Shown here: positions 7,504 through 14,461 of the stretch, in pieces
Numbering within the stretch: position 1 is the first letter of the stretch
Layout of the letters: each line of letters opens with the position of its first letter
Virus record (IMG/VR): IMGVR_UViG_3300033153_010718
Span: 88,853 to 120,043 of that record
Reading direction: 5' to 3' (one strand)
Origin: a virus
Length of the DNA stretch: 31,191 bases
Program-made: the position numbers and the translations under genes
Notes under the pieces: generated by a model
Databases searched by the model: none
Seen by the model: only the letters and a program-made list of their open reading frames with translations
Told to the model about the DNA's origin: nothing

Positions 7504-7854
7504 ATGGCACGCACGTTGGACAACATCGCGATTCAGGTCTCCCGGTCAGCTCTCGGCGAATTCACCCACACCATCATGCCGCTGATCCGCCTGACCACCG
7601 AGGAGTGCGAGAGCCTGGAAGACGACTGGGACATGCGCGCGTTGAAGGCGGGCCTGGAGCCGGCCGATGTCGTCAGGCTGGGTCCGATCATCACGCGCGG
7701 CCTCATACTGGAAGAGGACACCCCGGTCGTCGGCGCGACCAACCTGCGAGCGCTTTACCGGGCCGCCATCTACGAGCCCCGGGTAGAACCAGTGATGAGG
7801 AAGATCGAGGCGACGGGCATGTCCATCGTGGACCTGCTCGGCGGACTCAGCTAA
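7504..7854 (+). CDS. tagged protein, 116 aa
   Basis: ATG behind GAGGAGAGC. IAIQVSRSALGEFTHTIMPLIRLTTEECESLEDDWDMRALKAGL reads as alternating strand and helix; the last third is helical (VEPVMRKIEATGM) and the end, MSIVDLLGGLS, is a divergent LGEL tag. No cysteine pair, no membrane span, no known family. Confidence 0.7.
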   Translation: MARTLDNIAIQVSRSALGEFTHTIMPLIRLTTEECESLEDDWDMRALKAGLEPADVVRLGPIITRGLILEEDTPVVGATNLRALYRAAIYEPRVEPVMRKIEATGMSIVDLLGGLS

Positions 7855-7863
7855 GAGGCGCCC

Positions 7864-8217
7864 GTGTCCAGTCATCTCCCAAAGGGAGTGAAGATCGACC
7901 CGAGGCAGATCAACTGGCAGACGGACGGCTACGACCTGGAGGTTGCGCACACGCTGTCCGCCGCAGGCTGGAGCTACGACGTGGACACCGCGACCTGGAG
8001 GAAAGGTCAACACAGCATCGCGACGGAAGGTCTGGGCAACATCCTGAACAACTTTCGGGCAGTCCGGTCGCGCATCCTGAAAGCGATCCTCGCCGGCGCG
8101 CTGGCGTTCGAGATGGACGTGCAGGCCGACGCGGAAGGCACGGGTTGGGAGTTCCAGATCAGCGTCACGATCACCTGGCCCGACGCAGTGACGCGCCTGG
8201 GGGCGATCACGACATGA
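7864..8217 (+). CDS. tagged protein, 117 aa
   Basis: GTG start nine bases after the previous stop, behind AAGAGG. Alpha/beta: VAHTLSAAGWSYDVDTATWRKGQHSIATEG, a helix NILNNFRAVRSRILKAILAGALAFEMDV, then a strand GWEFQISVTITW into DAVTRLGAITT, an LGEL tag of the DAVT type. Coupled to the next ATG by 4 bases. Confidence 0.72.
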   Translation: MSSHLPKGVKIDPRQINWQTDGYDLEVAHTLSAAGWSYDVDTATWRKGQHSIATEGLGNILNNFRAVRSRILKAILAGALAFEMDVQADAEGTGWEFQISVTITWPDAVTRLGAITT

Positions 8218-8558
8218 GCACCGGTGAAGTGTTCGGGAGCGGTATCCGGGTGCGGCTCGCCTGCGGCCTCTGCGGCACGCGCTACACGTACAAGACCGTC
8301 TCGGGCCACACCATACGCCTGACCGGCGCCTGGAGAGAGGCGGCAATCGCGAACGCCGCAAGGCTCGGCGAACTCTACTCAGACCGGCGCGGCAAGATGT
8401 TGTTCTGCAACGATGAGCACGCTACCGATTACGCGGAGTTGGAGCAGAAGGCGCTGGCCGCCGCGCAGGCGGCGTTCCGCGAGGCCATCCGCACCGGACA
8501 AGCCAACGCGAGATCCGCGGTAGACGCGCTCGCGGATGTGGGGAGAGACGGTGCCTAG
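8214..8558 (+). CDS. zinc-binding tagged protein
   Basis: 114 residues. CGLC at 17-20 and CNDEH at 65-69 make a treble-clef-like C..C...C...H site. A long helix (YAELEQKALAAAQAAFREAIRTG) leads to the tag SAVDALADVGRDGA. The tag codons contain GGTAGACG, close to the promoter-like element found elsewhere, and the next gene's Shine-Dalgarno. Confidence 0.72.
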   Translation: MSTGEVFGSGIRVRLACGLCGTRYTYKTVSGHTIRLTGAWREAAIANAARLGELYSDRRGKMLFCNDEHATDYAELEQKALAAAQAAFREAIRTGQANARSAVDALADVGRDGA

Positions 8559-8817
8559 CCTGCCGCCCTGCGACCTGACCCGGCGCTGCCCCAAGTGCGG
8601 GAGCGACGACATCAACACGCGCTGGGTCAAGGCTGCGCCGTTCGCGAGCAGCAAGATCCTGGTCTCGGACCGCATGCGCGAGCGGTATCTGCAAGACCAC
8701 CCGGCCATTGAGGAACACGTGGCCAGAACCTGCCGAACGTGCCAGTACGCCTGGCCCGAGGCCCCGCTCGACCAGTGCTCGGCGGTAGACCAGCTGGCGG
8801 CCAAAGCCGATGCCTGA
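8551..8817 (+). CDS. zinc-ribbon tagged protein
   Basis: I chose the GTG at 8551 because GGAGAG lies at good distance and the overlap is 8 bases; an in-frame ATG at 8536 lacks such a site. 88 residues. CPKC at 13-16 and CRTC at 61-64 form a zinc ribbon around a helix (RMRERYLQDHPAIEEHVART). Ends SAVDQLAAKADA, an LGEL tag variant. Confidence 0.72.
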   Translation: MPSLPPCDLTRRCPKCGSDDINTRWVKAAPFASSKILVSDRMRERYLQDHPAIEEHVARTCRTCQYAWPEAPLDQCSAVDQLAAKADA

Positions 8818-9184
8818 CCGGCAGCTCGACCTGCGCCCGCTCTACCCCATCTTCGAGGAGGTCTCGTTCTTGGCCCGGGACGAGCTGCACACGTGGCTGC
8901 TGGAGGAGATCAGAGCAATCACCGCCGTCGCTGACGACCTGATGGACACGGCCAAGGACATGGGCGAACTGGAGCGGGCGAGCGCCGCGCTGCGGGAGAC
9001 CGAGAGGGCGCTGACCGAGTGGATCAACCACCACACGTCCGGCGCTACAGTGGCCACGGTCCGCGCCTGGAGCCTGCTGGAACTGCACGATGACCCGGTA
9101 ACCGAAATGAAGGCGCAGATGTTGAGGTTTCTGCCCGCGGTAGACGCGCTGGCTTTCCTCGTGCGACCGGCGACTACGCCATGA
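8810..9184 (+). CDS. helical tagged protein
   Basis: 124 residues, almost all helix: LYPIFEEVSFLARDELHTWLLEEIRAIT, DDLMDTAKDMGELERASAALRETERALTEWINHH, and VATVRAWSLLELHDDPV, then PAVDALAFLVRPATTP as the LGEL tag. The heptad-like pattern suggests a coiled coil or helical bundle. Its stop overlaps the start of the QueC-like gene, so the two are coupled. Confidence 0.72.
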   Translation: MPDRQLDLRPLYPIFEEVSFLARDELHTWLLEEIRAITAVADDLMDTAKDMGELERASAALRETERALTEWINHHTSGATVATVRAWSLLELHDDPVTEMKAQMLRFLPAVDALAFLVRPATTP

Positions 9185-9810
9185 CAACCAAGGCGCTTGT
9201 TTGCTGGAGTGGAGGCGCAGACAGCACCCTGATCCTGCACGAGATGGCCCGCGTCCACGGCACGCCGGAATCGCCGGTGCGCGCCGTCGCTATCACGAGT
9301 AGCCAAGTGACCGCGCGCAAGCACGAGAAGCGGGCGCGCACCCGGCTCTTGAGAACGTTCCTCAAGCAAGGGCTGCACGTCAGTCTCTCGGAAATTCACG
9401 TGGAGGTGGTGTCGGGCGCCGGACTGGAATGGCACGGGCTCCCGCAAGCAGTGCTCTGGCTCTACGCTTCCCAGATGCTCGGTCCAACCGAACACCTGGT
9501 GCTGGGCTACATCAAGGGCGATGACTGGATTGCGGACCGTGCCGAGTTCTGGGCCGTCTTCAACGCTCTCCAGAAGGTCGGCGGACGAACAGGCGAGCTT
9601 TGGACACCGTTGCGCTACATCGAGAAGCGCGGCGTACTGGACGGCCTCAAGACCCGCAAGCTGCTCGATCTGACCTGGTGGTGCGAAGTGCCGCCGAAGC
9701 ACAAGGGCAACAAGCCGTGCGGCACCTGCGAGTCGTGCCAGCGGCACGAGGCTGCGCTCTGGCGCCTGGAGAAGCACGGGGCCGGCTACACGACCTGGAC
9801 CGTGGACTGA
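9181..9810 (+). CDS. QueC-like PP-loop ATPase (7-cyano-7-deazaguanine synthase-like)
   Basis: 209 residues. The PP-loop SGGADST is at 10-16. Cysteines 168, 180, 183 and 186 (C-x11-C-x2-C-x2-C) match the zinc site of QueC, which has a C-x8-C-x2-C-x2-C layout. The middle (GLPQAVLWLYASQ ... GYIKGDDW) fits the QueC core, but the usual RN motif is absent. QueC turns 7-carboxy-7-deazaguanine into preQ0 with ATP and ammonia; phages use preQ0 to modify DNA guanine against restriction. No queD, queE, folE or DpdA-like transglycosylase is in the window. Another PP-loop role (tRNA or nucleotide modification) is possible. No tag. Confidence 0.8.
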   Translation: MTTKALVCWSGGADSTLILHEMARVHGTPESPVRAVAITSSQVTARKHEKRARTRLLRTFLKQGLHVSLSEIHVEVVSGAGLEWHGLPQAVLWLYASQMLGPTEHLVLGYIKGDDWIADRAEFWAVFNALQKVGGRTGELWTPLRYIEKRGVLDGLKTRKLLDLTWWCEVPPKHKGNKPCGTCESCQRHEAALWRLEKHGAGYTTWTVD

Positions 9811-9811
9811 A

Positions 9812-10231
9812 GTGGCCGGCAAACAGACATCGGTCACCTTCACGCAACGCCAGTGCGTGATCCTGAGCATGCTCGACCGGGAGACGCACGACCTGGCGCT
9901 CAACAGCCCCGCCTGGCGCAAAGCCGTTCGCGCCTTCGGCCTCCCGCCGACACACCTGAGCGTCCACCGGGTACTTGCCTACGGCGCAAAGAACACCTCG
10001 GGGCTGCGGCTGGAGCTGTATCCGAAGGCGTCCGGCGGGTTCAAAACCTTCGAGACCGCGCGGTTTCTTCGCTTGCGCCAGCTGTGCGAGCGCGGCATCG
10101 TGCTGGCCACAGAGATCGATAACCTGCCCTTGCGCCGCGCGTTCAAGCGCCGCGCGAGAGTCCTGGCCGAACCGGCCGGGGTCACGGCAATCGACCGCCT
10201 CGCCGACCTCGTAGACGGAAGTGCCGGGTAG
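9812..10231 (+). CDS. tagged basic protein, 139 aa
   Basis: GTG start one base after the QueC-like gene. TFTQRQCVILSMLDRETHDLAL and WRKAVRAFGLPPTHLSVHRVLAYG look helix-turn-helix-like. A strand (LRLELYPKASGGFKTF) and basic helix (LPLRRAFKRRARVL) follow, then the LGEL tag TAIDRLADLVDGSAG. The TAG stop belongs to a GGGTAGAAC element. DNA binding is plausible but unproven. Confidence 0.7.
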   Translation: MAGKQTSVTFTQRQCVILSMLDRETHDLALNSPAWRKAVRAFGLPPTHLSVHRVLAYGAKNTSGLRLELYPKASGGFKTFETARFLRLRQLCERGIVLATEIDNLPLRRAFKRRARVLAEPAGVTAIDRLADLVDGSAG

Positions 10232-10234
10232 AAC
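10226..10234 (+). promoter_or_regulatory. GGGTAGAAC promoter-like element, copy 2
   Basis: Exact match. Nine bases (AACAACAAC) separate it from the ATG at 10244; no Shine-Dalgarno is present, consistent with a leaderless or near-leaderless transcript. Confidence 0.5.
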
Positions 10235-10243
10235 AACAACAAC

Positions 10244-10636
10244 ATGAGCAAGACCAAATACACGTACATCGTCCACTCCCGCGCCTGGTATGCAGACAGA
10301 GCACCCATGGAGCGCGACGCGACGGAAGAGGTCCACGTCAGATGCGAGGGCGAGGGCGGCTGGGAGTTCTCAATCCGGCTCTACACGCTCACGCCGGACC
10401 GCGCCGCCTTCCGCATCGAGATGTTCGACGACACGTGGCGCGCGTTCACAGACATACCGAACCTGTTCCAGGCGCTGGCGGAACTGGGCGACGACACCGA
10501 CATGGGCGAGCTGGAGGCAGCGCTGACCGAGCACGGGTTCACGGACGCAACGCCGACGACGAACCCGGGCGGGCTGCCGGACGCGCCGCTGCATCACTGC
10601 TCTCGGTGCAGCTTGGTCGAGCCGGTTCGGAGCTGA
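10244..10636 (+). CDS. unknown protein, 130 aa
   Basis: First gene of a new run. Strands dominate the first half (YTYIVHSRAWYADR, EVHVRCEGEGGWEFSIRLYTL, AAFRIEMFDDTWRAF). The second half is helical and acidic (LFQALAELGDDTDMGELEAALTEHGF), followed by a short tail with a cysteine pair (HHCSRCSL). FQALAELG resembles an internal LGEL-like segment but lacks the aspartate. Stop and next ATG abut. Confidence 0.75.
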   Translation: MSKTKYTYIVHSRAWYADRAPMERDATEEVHVRCEGEGGWEFSIRLYTLTPDRAAFRIEMFDDTWRAFTDIPNLFQALAELGDDTDMGELEAALTEHGFTDATPTTNPGGLPDAPLHHCSRCSLVEPVRS

Positions 10637-11020
10637 ATGGCGAAGGTCGGCCGACGAAAACGCATTCGCATCCCCGTCATAGGAGCGGACGAGTGGCAGG
10701 AGTGGCACCTGACGCAGGGCAACGGCTGGGTCGAAGGACGCCAGAAGCTGGACTGCATGCCCAAGCAGTGGCGGGTTCCGAAACCGCCCGGCCGAGTGTT
10801 CACCTGTCGGCTGGGCGACCGGATGAACACCATGTGGGACAAGCCGGAGTTCTACATCGAGGAGCGCTGGCGCATACGCGTGCCCGGGGCCTTGGCCGCC
10901 GCCGTCGCCGAGCACGGGAAGTGGCCGCCGGACTTCCGCACCGAGACGCTAAAGAAGATGCAACCGCGATGGCTGTCAGACACGAGGAAGCTGCGCAAGA
11001 AGAAGAAGAAGAAGACATGA
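10637..11020 (+). CDS. basic protein with lysine-run C-terminus
   Basis: 127 residues starting directly after the previous stop, behind CGGAG. Begins VGRRKRIRIPVIGADEWQEWHL; the middle is RVFTCRLGDRMNTMWDKPEFYIEERWRIRV; the end is LRKKKKKKT, six lysines in a row. The lysine run mirrors the N-terminus of the 1667 protein and suggests contact with DNA or RNA. No LGEL tag. Confidence 0.72.
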   Translation: MAKVGRRKRIRIPVIGADEWQEWHLTQGNGWVEGRQKLDCMPKQWRVPKPPGRVFTCRLGDRMNTMWDKPEFYIEERWRIRVPGALAAAVAEHGKWPPDFRTETLKKMQPRWLSDTRKLRKKKKKKT

Positions 11021-11244
11021 TTGAACAGGAGTGGCGCATCGTACGCGCCATACACGTGGCTTTCCTCGCGGCGGTAGCGGCAGTAGCGACTGCCTGTTCG
11101 GTGGCGGTGCCCGAACGGCACGCGCTGGTCGCGCGCCAACCGGAATACCAGCTGGTCGAGATTGATGACAGTTACCAGGACTGCACGCAGGAGCGCGACT
11201 GCACCTGCGGCTGGTGCCCGCCCTACGGCGACGACGGGGACTAG
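11017..11244 (+). CDS. putative small lipoprotein
   Basis: 75 residues. Two basic residues (RIVRA) precede a hydrophobic run AFLAAVAAVATAC ending at C27, which can be read as a lipoprotein signal with a weak lipobox (A-T-A-C). The mature part is short, with four more cysteines near the end (DCTQERDCTCGWC) and an acidic tail. Phage lipoproteins often act in superinfection exclusion or lysis; neither is shown here. Non-lipidated secretion is the alternative. Confidence 0.62.
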   Translation: MIEQEWRIVRAIHVAFLAAVAAVATACSVAVPERHALVARQPEYQLVEIDDSYQDCTQERDCTCGWCPPYGDDGD

Positions 11245-11245
11245 C

Positions 11246-11614
11246 ATGGGCTTTCTGCGGCGTTCGCAGCTGCTCGACCGGATGGGTTGCCTGGAGAAGG
11301 ACGTCTCCATCGCGATGTCGCGGTTCGCGCGCAACGCCGAGGTCACGGTGATAGGCGCCGGCACGCTGGCGTTCACCTGCCTGGACAAGCGCGGCAAGCT
11401 AGCCCAAGAACGCCTGCGCGTCGTAGCCAAGGTCAAGCGACCAAACCGTCGTGTAGCGCTCAGCGCCAGCATACTGCGTGCACCTAGCAAATCGCTCTAC
11501 TACGAGGTCGTGGCGCTCGACGCTGCTCCCAAGATCATCACCAACCTGCTGATGTTCGGCTTCGTAGAGCCGAGCGCCGTGGACCGGCTGGGCGCGCTGG
11601 AGGCGCCGCTGTGA
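11246..11614 (+). CDS. tagged protein, 122 aa
   Basis: ATG one base after the previous stop, behind GGGGA. Strands VTVIGAGTLAFTC, RLRVVAKVKRPNRRVALSASILR and LYYEVVALDAAPKIITNLLMF suggest a compact beta or alpha/beta fold, followed by the LGEL tag SAVDRLGALEAPL. The N-terminus is helical and basic. No family recognised. Confidence 0.72.
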   Translation: MGFLRRSQLLDRMGCLEKDVSIAMSRFARNAEVTVIGAGTLAFTCLDKRGKLAQERLRVVAKVKRPNRRVALSASILRAPSKSLYYEVVALDAAPKIITNLLMFGFVEPSAVDRLGALEAPL

Positions 11615-12039
11615 GCAACAACCCGAACGCGTCCGCGCAGATGAAGATCCACTGGGCGCGGTGCGCCGTGATCGCCAACATGCTGGGGGTCAAGAGCGGG
11701 GTCGTCAACAAGCACTGGTCCTGCTGCCTCAAGGCCGCGTGGGGCGACGCGACCTGGGCGGGCGCCATCCCCGCCGAAACCGCCAGCAAGCTGCACGAGG
11801 CTTACACCACCTGCGCCGCGCGGCGGGCTGCGGCAATCGATCGCGACGCGCGCGACTACGCCAAGCGGGAGGTGGCGGCCAAGCCCAGGTTCAACCACAG
11901 GCCCAAGCCAGAGCCCACGCCAGAGACCGACCTGCACATCCGCATCAAGATCATGCTCTGGGCGATCAAGAAGTGCGGCGGCATCGAGAAGGCCGAGGAC
12001 GCGCTGAAGCGCGCCGTGCGCTCGCTGGAGGACACATGA
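11611..12039 (+). CDS. helical protein, possibly extended by readthrough
   Basis: GTG start; 142 residues to the TGA at 12037. Helical, with several cysteines (WARCAVIANMLGV, HWSCCLKAAWGD, TTCAARRAAAID) and a proline-rich linker (RPKPEPTPETD) before IKIMLWAIKKCGG and DALKRAVRSLEDT. After TGA-C, a leaky stop context, the same frame continues for 25 codons and ends in a perfect LGEL tag at 12117 (see the entry at 12055). A tagged long form may exist. Confidence 0.7.
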   Translation: MSNNPNASAQMKIHWARCAVIANMLGVKSGVVNKHWSCCLKAAWGDATWAGAIPAETASKLHEAYTTCAARRAAAIDRDARDYAKREVAAKPRFNHRPKPEPTPETDLHIRIKIMLWAIKKCGGIEKAEDALKRAVRSLEDT

Positions 12040-12054
12040 CCGATCGTAACCGGG

Positions 12055-12117
12055 ATGCTGGACGAGATGAGCGCAATCGACCTGCTCGGCGCCTGCGCGA
12101 GCGAGCAAGCCGGGTAG
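12055..12117 (+). CDS. tag-only minigene or readthrough extension
   Basis: ATG to TAG encodes 20 residues: MLDEMSAIDLLGACASEQAG, little more than an LGEL tag. It lies in the same frame as the gene ending at 12039, separated by that stop and five codons. Three readings are possible: readthrough adding a tag, a free tag peptide, or the relic of a small gene starting at the overlapping ATG at 12036 whose frame has shifted. The Shine-Dalgarno is weak. The stop TAG is part of a GGGTAGAAC element. Confidence 0.4.
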   Translation: MLDEMSAIDLLGACASEQAG

Positions 12118-12120
12118 AAC
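12112..12120 (+). promoter_or_regulatory. GGGTAGAAC promoter-like element, copy 3
   Basis: Exact match, six bases before the ATG at 12127 and without a Shine-Dalgarno between, as in copies 1, 5 and 8. Confidence 0.5.
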
Positions 12121-12126
12121 ACTGAC

Positions 12127-12411
12127 ATGAGAAAGCGTCCGCGCCCCAAGCGGATCCGATGTTACTGCTGCGAGCGGCTGATGGCCCCCGAACCCTACAA
12201 GCGGGGCGACGCGATCCGGCGTCCGGCGCCGTCGGCAAATGTCTGTTGGGACTGCCACCCGATCAAGCGGTGGGAATACAGCATCATCAACAAGCGCAAT
12301 CGCATGGACCTGCGACCGCGACCGGGCGAGGGCGGCCTCTGCAAGAAGCGGGGCTGCGTGCCCGGACCGGTCATAGACAAGCTGGCAGCGCTGGCGCGAG
12401 GCGCGCCGTGA
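12127..12411 (+). CDS. zinc-finger tagged protein
   Basis: 94 residues. A basic start (RKRPRPKRIRCYCCERL) holds C12, C14 and C15, and CWDC lies at 40-43, giving a treble-clef-like zinc site reminiscent of HNH-type folds. No HNH catalytic histidine can be pointed to with confidence. Ends PVIDKLAALARGAP, an LGEL tag variant. First gene after a GGGTAGAAC element. Confidence 0.7.
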   Translation: MRKRPRPKRIRCYCCERLMAPEPYKRGDAIRRPAPSANVCWDCHPIKRWEYSIINKRNRMDLRPRPGEGGLCKKRGCVPGPVIDKLAALARGAP

Positions 12412-12854
12412 CCGACCCGCGCACGCCCGCGCCCCCCGAGTTCGCCGCATGGCCCCCCGCCGGCTGGGGCGCCACCATGCCGTGGCAGGAGCGCCTGACC
12501 GCGTGGCGGCGACTGCCCCGAAAGGAGCGCATCGCCCACCCAGGCACCCCCCGGCTGCGCCGCGACCCGCGTCCACTGCCCATCGACGGTGACCTGGTGT
12601 GGAGCCACGGGGCCTGCACCGTCCGGCGCTACGGCACGCGGAGCCCGGTCATGGGCCGCGGCTTCTGGCTTCTCAGCGACTACGGCGACACGCCGCGGCG
12701 CATCGAGAGCGTCAACGGCTGGCTCGCGCAACTGGAGGCGGGCGCTCGCGGCAATTTCAGCGCCGAGATGCAGCGCATCGAGAATATCAGGGCGGCGATC
12801 AACAAGGTCAGCGCGGTCGAGCAGCTGAGCGCGGTCGCGGGCAGCGCCCCATGA
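12408..12854 (+). CDS. tagged protein, 148 aa
   Basis: GTG start. The first 55 residues are proline/arginine-rich and probably disordered (PRTPAPPEFAAWPPAGWG, RKERIAHPGTPRLRRDPRP). A barrel-like part follows (IDGDLVWSHGACTVRRYG, RGFWLLSDYGDTPRRIES), then a helix (MQRIENIRAAINKV) and the tag SAVEQLSAVAGSAP. The layout is disorder, SH3-like core, helix, tag. Confidence 0.7.
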   Translation: MTDPRTPAPPEFAAWPPAGWGATMPWQERLTAWRRLPRKERIAHPGTPRLRRDPRPLPIDGDLVWSHGACTVRRYGTRSPVMGRGFWLLSDYGDTPRRIESVNGWLAQLEAGARGNFSAEMQRIENIRAAINKVSAVEQLSAVAGSAP

Positions 12855-13123
12855 GCCGCCCCGAGCACGTCTACCGCGTTGGCGACCGCGTCCACCGCGT
12901 ACGCGGGCATCCGCTGGCCGACTACCGGCCAACCGGGCTGCGCGGCACGGTAGTTGGCATCATCGACCGGCGGCCGTATCTGATCCGCGTCCGGTGGGAC
13001 AACCATCCGCTGCCCCACAAATCCGCGGTACTCCCGAACCTACGCGGCTCGCTCTACCACCCTGACGTGCTCGAACCGCTATCGGCGATCGACCTTCTGG
13101 GGGAACTACCATGCTCCGACTAG
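12851..13123 (+). CDS. tagged SH3-like protein
   Basis: 90 residues, ATG in an ATGA overlap. YRVGDRVHRVRGHP, GLRGTVVGIIDRRPYLIRVRWDNHPLPHKS and LYHPDVLEPL give the GDRV, GTV and V.W strands of a KOW/Tudor-like barrel. The last strand leads directly into the LGEL tag SAIDLLGELPCSD. GGGGGAA within the tag codons is the Shine-Dalgarno for the following ATG. Confidence 0.75.
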   Translation: MSRPEHVYRVGDRVHRVRGHPLADYRPTGLRGTVVGIIDRRPYLIRVRWDNHPLPHKSAVLPNLRGSLYHPDVLEPLSAIDLLGELPCSD

Positions 13124-13461
13124 ACACCGAAACCGAACGCGACCGCCTCGCCTCCCTGCTGGTGAGCCTGTCGATGGTCTTGCGGCTCGCAGAGGACGCT
13201 GTGCTGATCGACCGGTTCAAGTGCGGCGACAACAAGCCAGCCGCAACGAAGATCGTCGAGCAAGGCCGAGACGCGCTGGCCAACCTGCTCGGCTGGGTTG
13301 CCGGCGACCATCCCCGCGCGCTGGACATCGCGCAGATGCGGCTCATGGAGCTGACGGCCGAGAAGATCACCATCGCCCACGCGAGGGCGATCGTTGATGA
13401 GCTGGCCGACATGCGCGACGCTGTGACAGACCTGGGCAAGCTAACAGAAGAGGCACCATGA
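13111..13461 (+). CDS. helical tagged protein
   Basis: 116 residues, all helix by pattern: TERDRLASLLVSLSMVLRLAEDAVLI, AATKIVEQGRDALANLLGWV, DIAQMRLMELTAEKITIAHARAIVDELADM, then DAVTDLGKLTEEAP, an LGEL tag. The start lies 13 bases inside the previous gene, directly behind its tag. No family recognised. Confidence 0.72.
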   Translation: MLRLDTETERDRLASLLVSLSMVLRLAEDAVLIDRFKCGDNKPAATKIVEQGRDALANLLGWVAGDHPRALDIAQMRLMELTAEKITIAHARAIVDELADMRDAVTDLGKLTEEAP

Positions 13462-14186
13462 TCAGAGAAGAAGCCATGCGCGAGCAAGCGTTCAACACCA
13501 TGCGAGCGATAGAGGCGCTCGCGCTCGCGATCTCGAACCTGGCCGGCGAACCGCTGGCCACCGAAATCCACGACATCTTCAACAAGCACACCAACACGTC
13601 CGGCAAGCCGGAACCGCGCCAGCCGTTCCTGCCAAATGGCAAACACGTGTGCCTGAGCTGCGGCCTCGTGCAGTTTATCGAAGCTGGGCGGCGCATGACG
13701 GCCGACGCTCGTGACACCTGCGAGTGCCTTGACTCCCCTTACTCGGACGCCGCGTACGTCTCACCGCCCGAACCATATACCGCTACTCGCTGTTCACTCT
13801 GCAAGAAGCTCCAGCACCAGATCGGCGGCAACCCGGTCCGCGGCGCCGAAGACGAGTGCCGGTGCAAGCAGAAGGACGGCTCCCACCCGCCGCCGGCTGA
13901 TCCGCCCTTCTGGTGCCCCGTGGACACCTGCAACCGCGGCGACGGTGCCCCGCACACCCACCCGCCAGGCACACCAGCTGGCGTCGCCGACAAGCTGCAC
14001 CGCGCCATCGCGCTGCTGACCATGAAGATGTTCGAGAAGGAGGTACCGTTCGACAACCCGATCACCGCTCACCAGATCTACCGCCTCCTGGGCCTACGCC
14101 CATGCGAGGAGTGCCGCGGCACCGGCTGGCTGGCCCGCGACGAGAGCTGCAAGAGCTGCAAACGGGCCGGTTGGCTGAGCGCGTGA
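13458..14186 (+). CDS. multi-zinc protein with DnaJ-type cysteine repeats
   Basis: 242 residues. A helical N-terminus (MREQAFNTMRAIEALALAISNL) precedes CLSC, CSLC and CPVDTC pairs, a proline/glycine linker, a helix (KLHRAIALLTMKMFEKEV), and CEECRGTGW...CKSCKRAGW at the end. That final pair, C-x2-C-x-G-x-G type, is the zinc repeat seen in DnaJ and other RNA- or protein-binding factors. No LGEL tag. Several separate metal sites are likely. Confidence 0.75.
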   Translation: MIREEAMREQAFNTMRAIEALALAISNLAGEPLATEIHDIFNKHTNTSGKPEPRQPFLPNGKHVCLSCGLVQFIEAGRRMTADARDTCECLDSPYSDAAYVSPPEPYTATRCSLCKKLQHQIGGNPVRGAEDECRCKQKDGSHPPPADPPFWCPVDTCNRGDGAPHTHPPGTPAGVADKLHRAIALLTMKMFEKEVPFDNPITAHQIYRLLGLRPCEECRGTGWLARDESCKSCKRAGWLSA

Positions 14187-14461
14187 CGCAGACGGTCGGA
14201 CGCGGCGCCGGATCGGCGCTGGGCATCTGGCACACCGTGCGGCGCCCGTACGACAACGAGGGCACGCCCGAGAAGCGCGCAACGGATTGGCGCCTGTCGC
14301 TCTGCGCGCTGGTGTGGGAGATCACCGAGTTCAGGGCCAGCAAGCCGACCTGCTGGCACTGCCTGAATCGAGCGGTGCCGAGCAAAAGATCCTCTGTTTT
14401 GACGCGCAACCAGGGTAGAACGGCACACGACCAGGAGCCGTCAGCACATGCCGGAGACTAA
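14183..14461 (+). CDS. small basic protein
   Basis: GTG start in a GTGA overlap; 92 residues. TWRLSLC-type helix region (DWRLSLCALVWEITEFRAS) with a CWHC pair at about 57-60. The last 30 residues cross a GGGTAGAAC element and look like unselected sequence, so the functional end may be nearer residue 65. Overlaps the next start by 14 bases. No tag. Confidence 0.5.
   Translation: MTQTVGRGAGSALGIWHTVRRPYDNEGTPEKRATDWRLSLCALVWEITEFRASKPTCWHCLNRAVPSKRSSVLTRNQGRTAHDQEPSAHAGD
14413..14421 (+). promoter_or_regulatory. GGGTAGAAC promoter-like element, copy 4
   Basis: Exact match; 26 bases lie between it and the ATG at 14448, with AGGAG in that gap. This copy would give a short leader with a Shine-Dalgarno. 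A TTGACG lies 11 bases upstream, too close for a normal -35. Confidence 0.5.

Noticed and set aside
8842-9921. Long minus-strand open frame opposite the QueC-like gene
   Set aside because: High GC leaves antisense frames open by chance. The plus strand carries PP-loop and zinc motifs and 4-base overlaps on both sides.
12036-12125. 29-codon frame starting in the ATGA overlap after the gene at 11611
   Set aside because: The product is arginine-rich and looks unselected, and it runs over the GGGTAGAAC element, whereas the overlapping frame encodes a clear tag. Kept only as a possible decayed gene in the 12055 entry.
11500-12576. Long minus-strand open frame (358 codons)
   Set aside because: Alanine/glycine/arginine-rich shadow of four plus-strand genes; no start site or recognisable domain.
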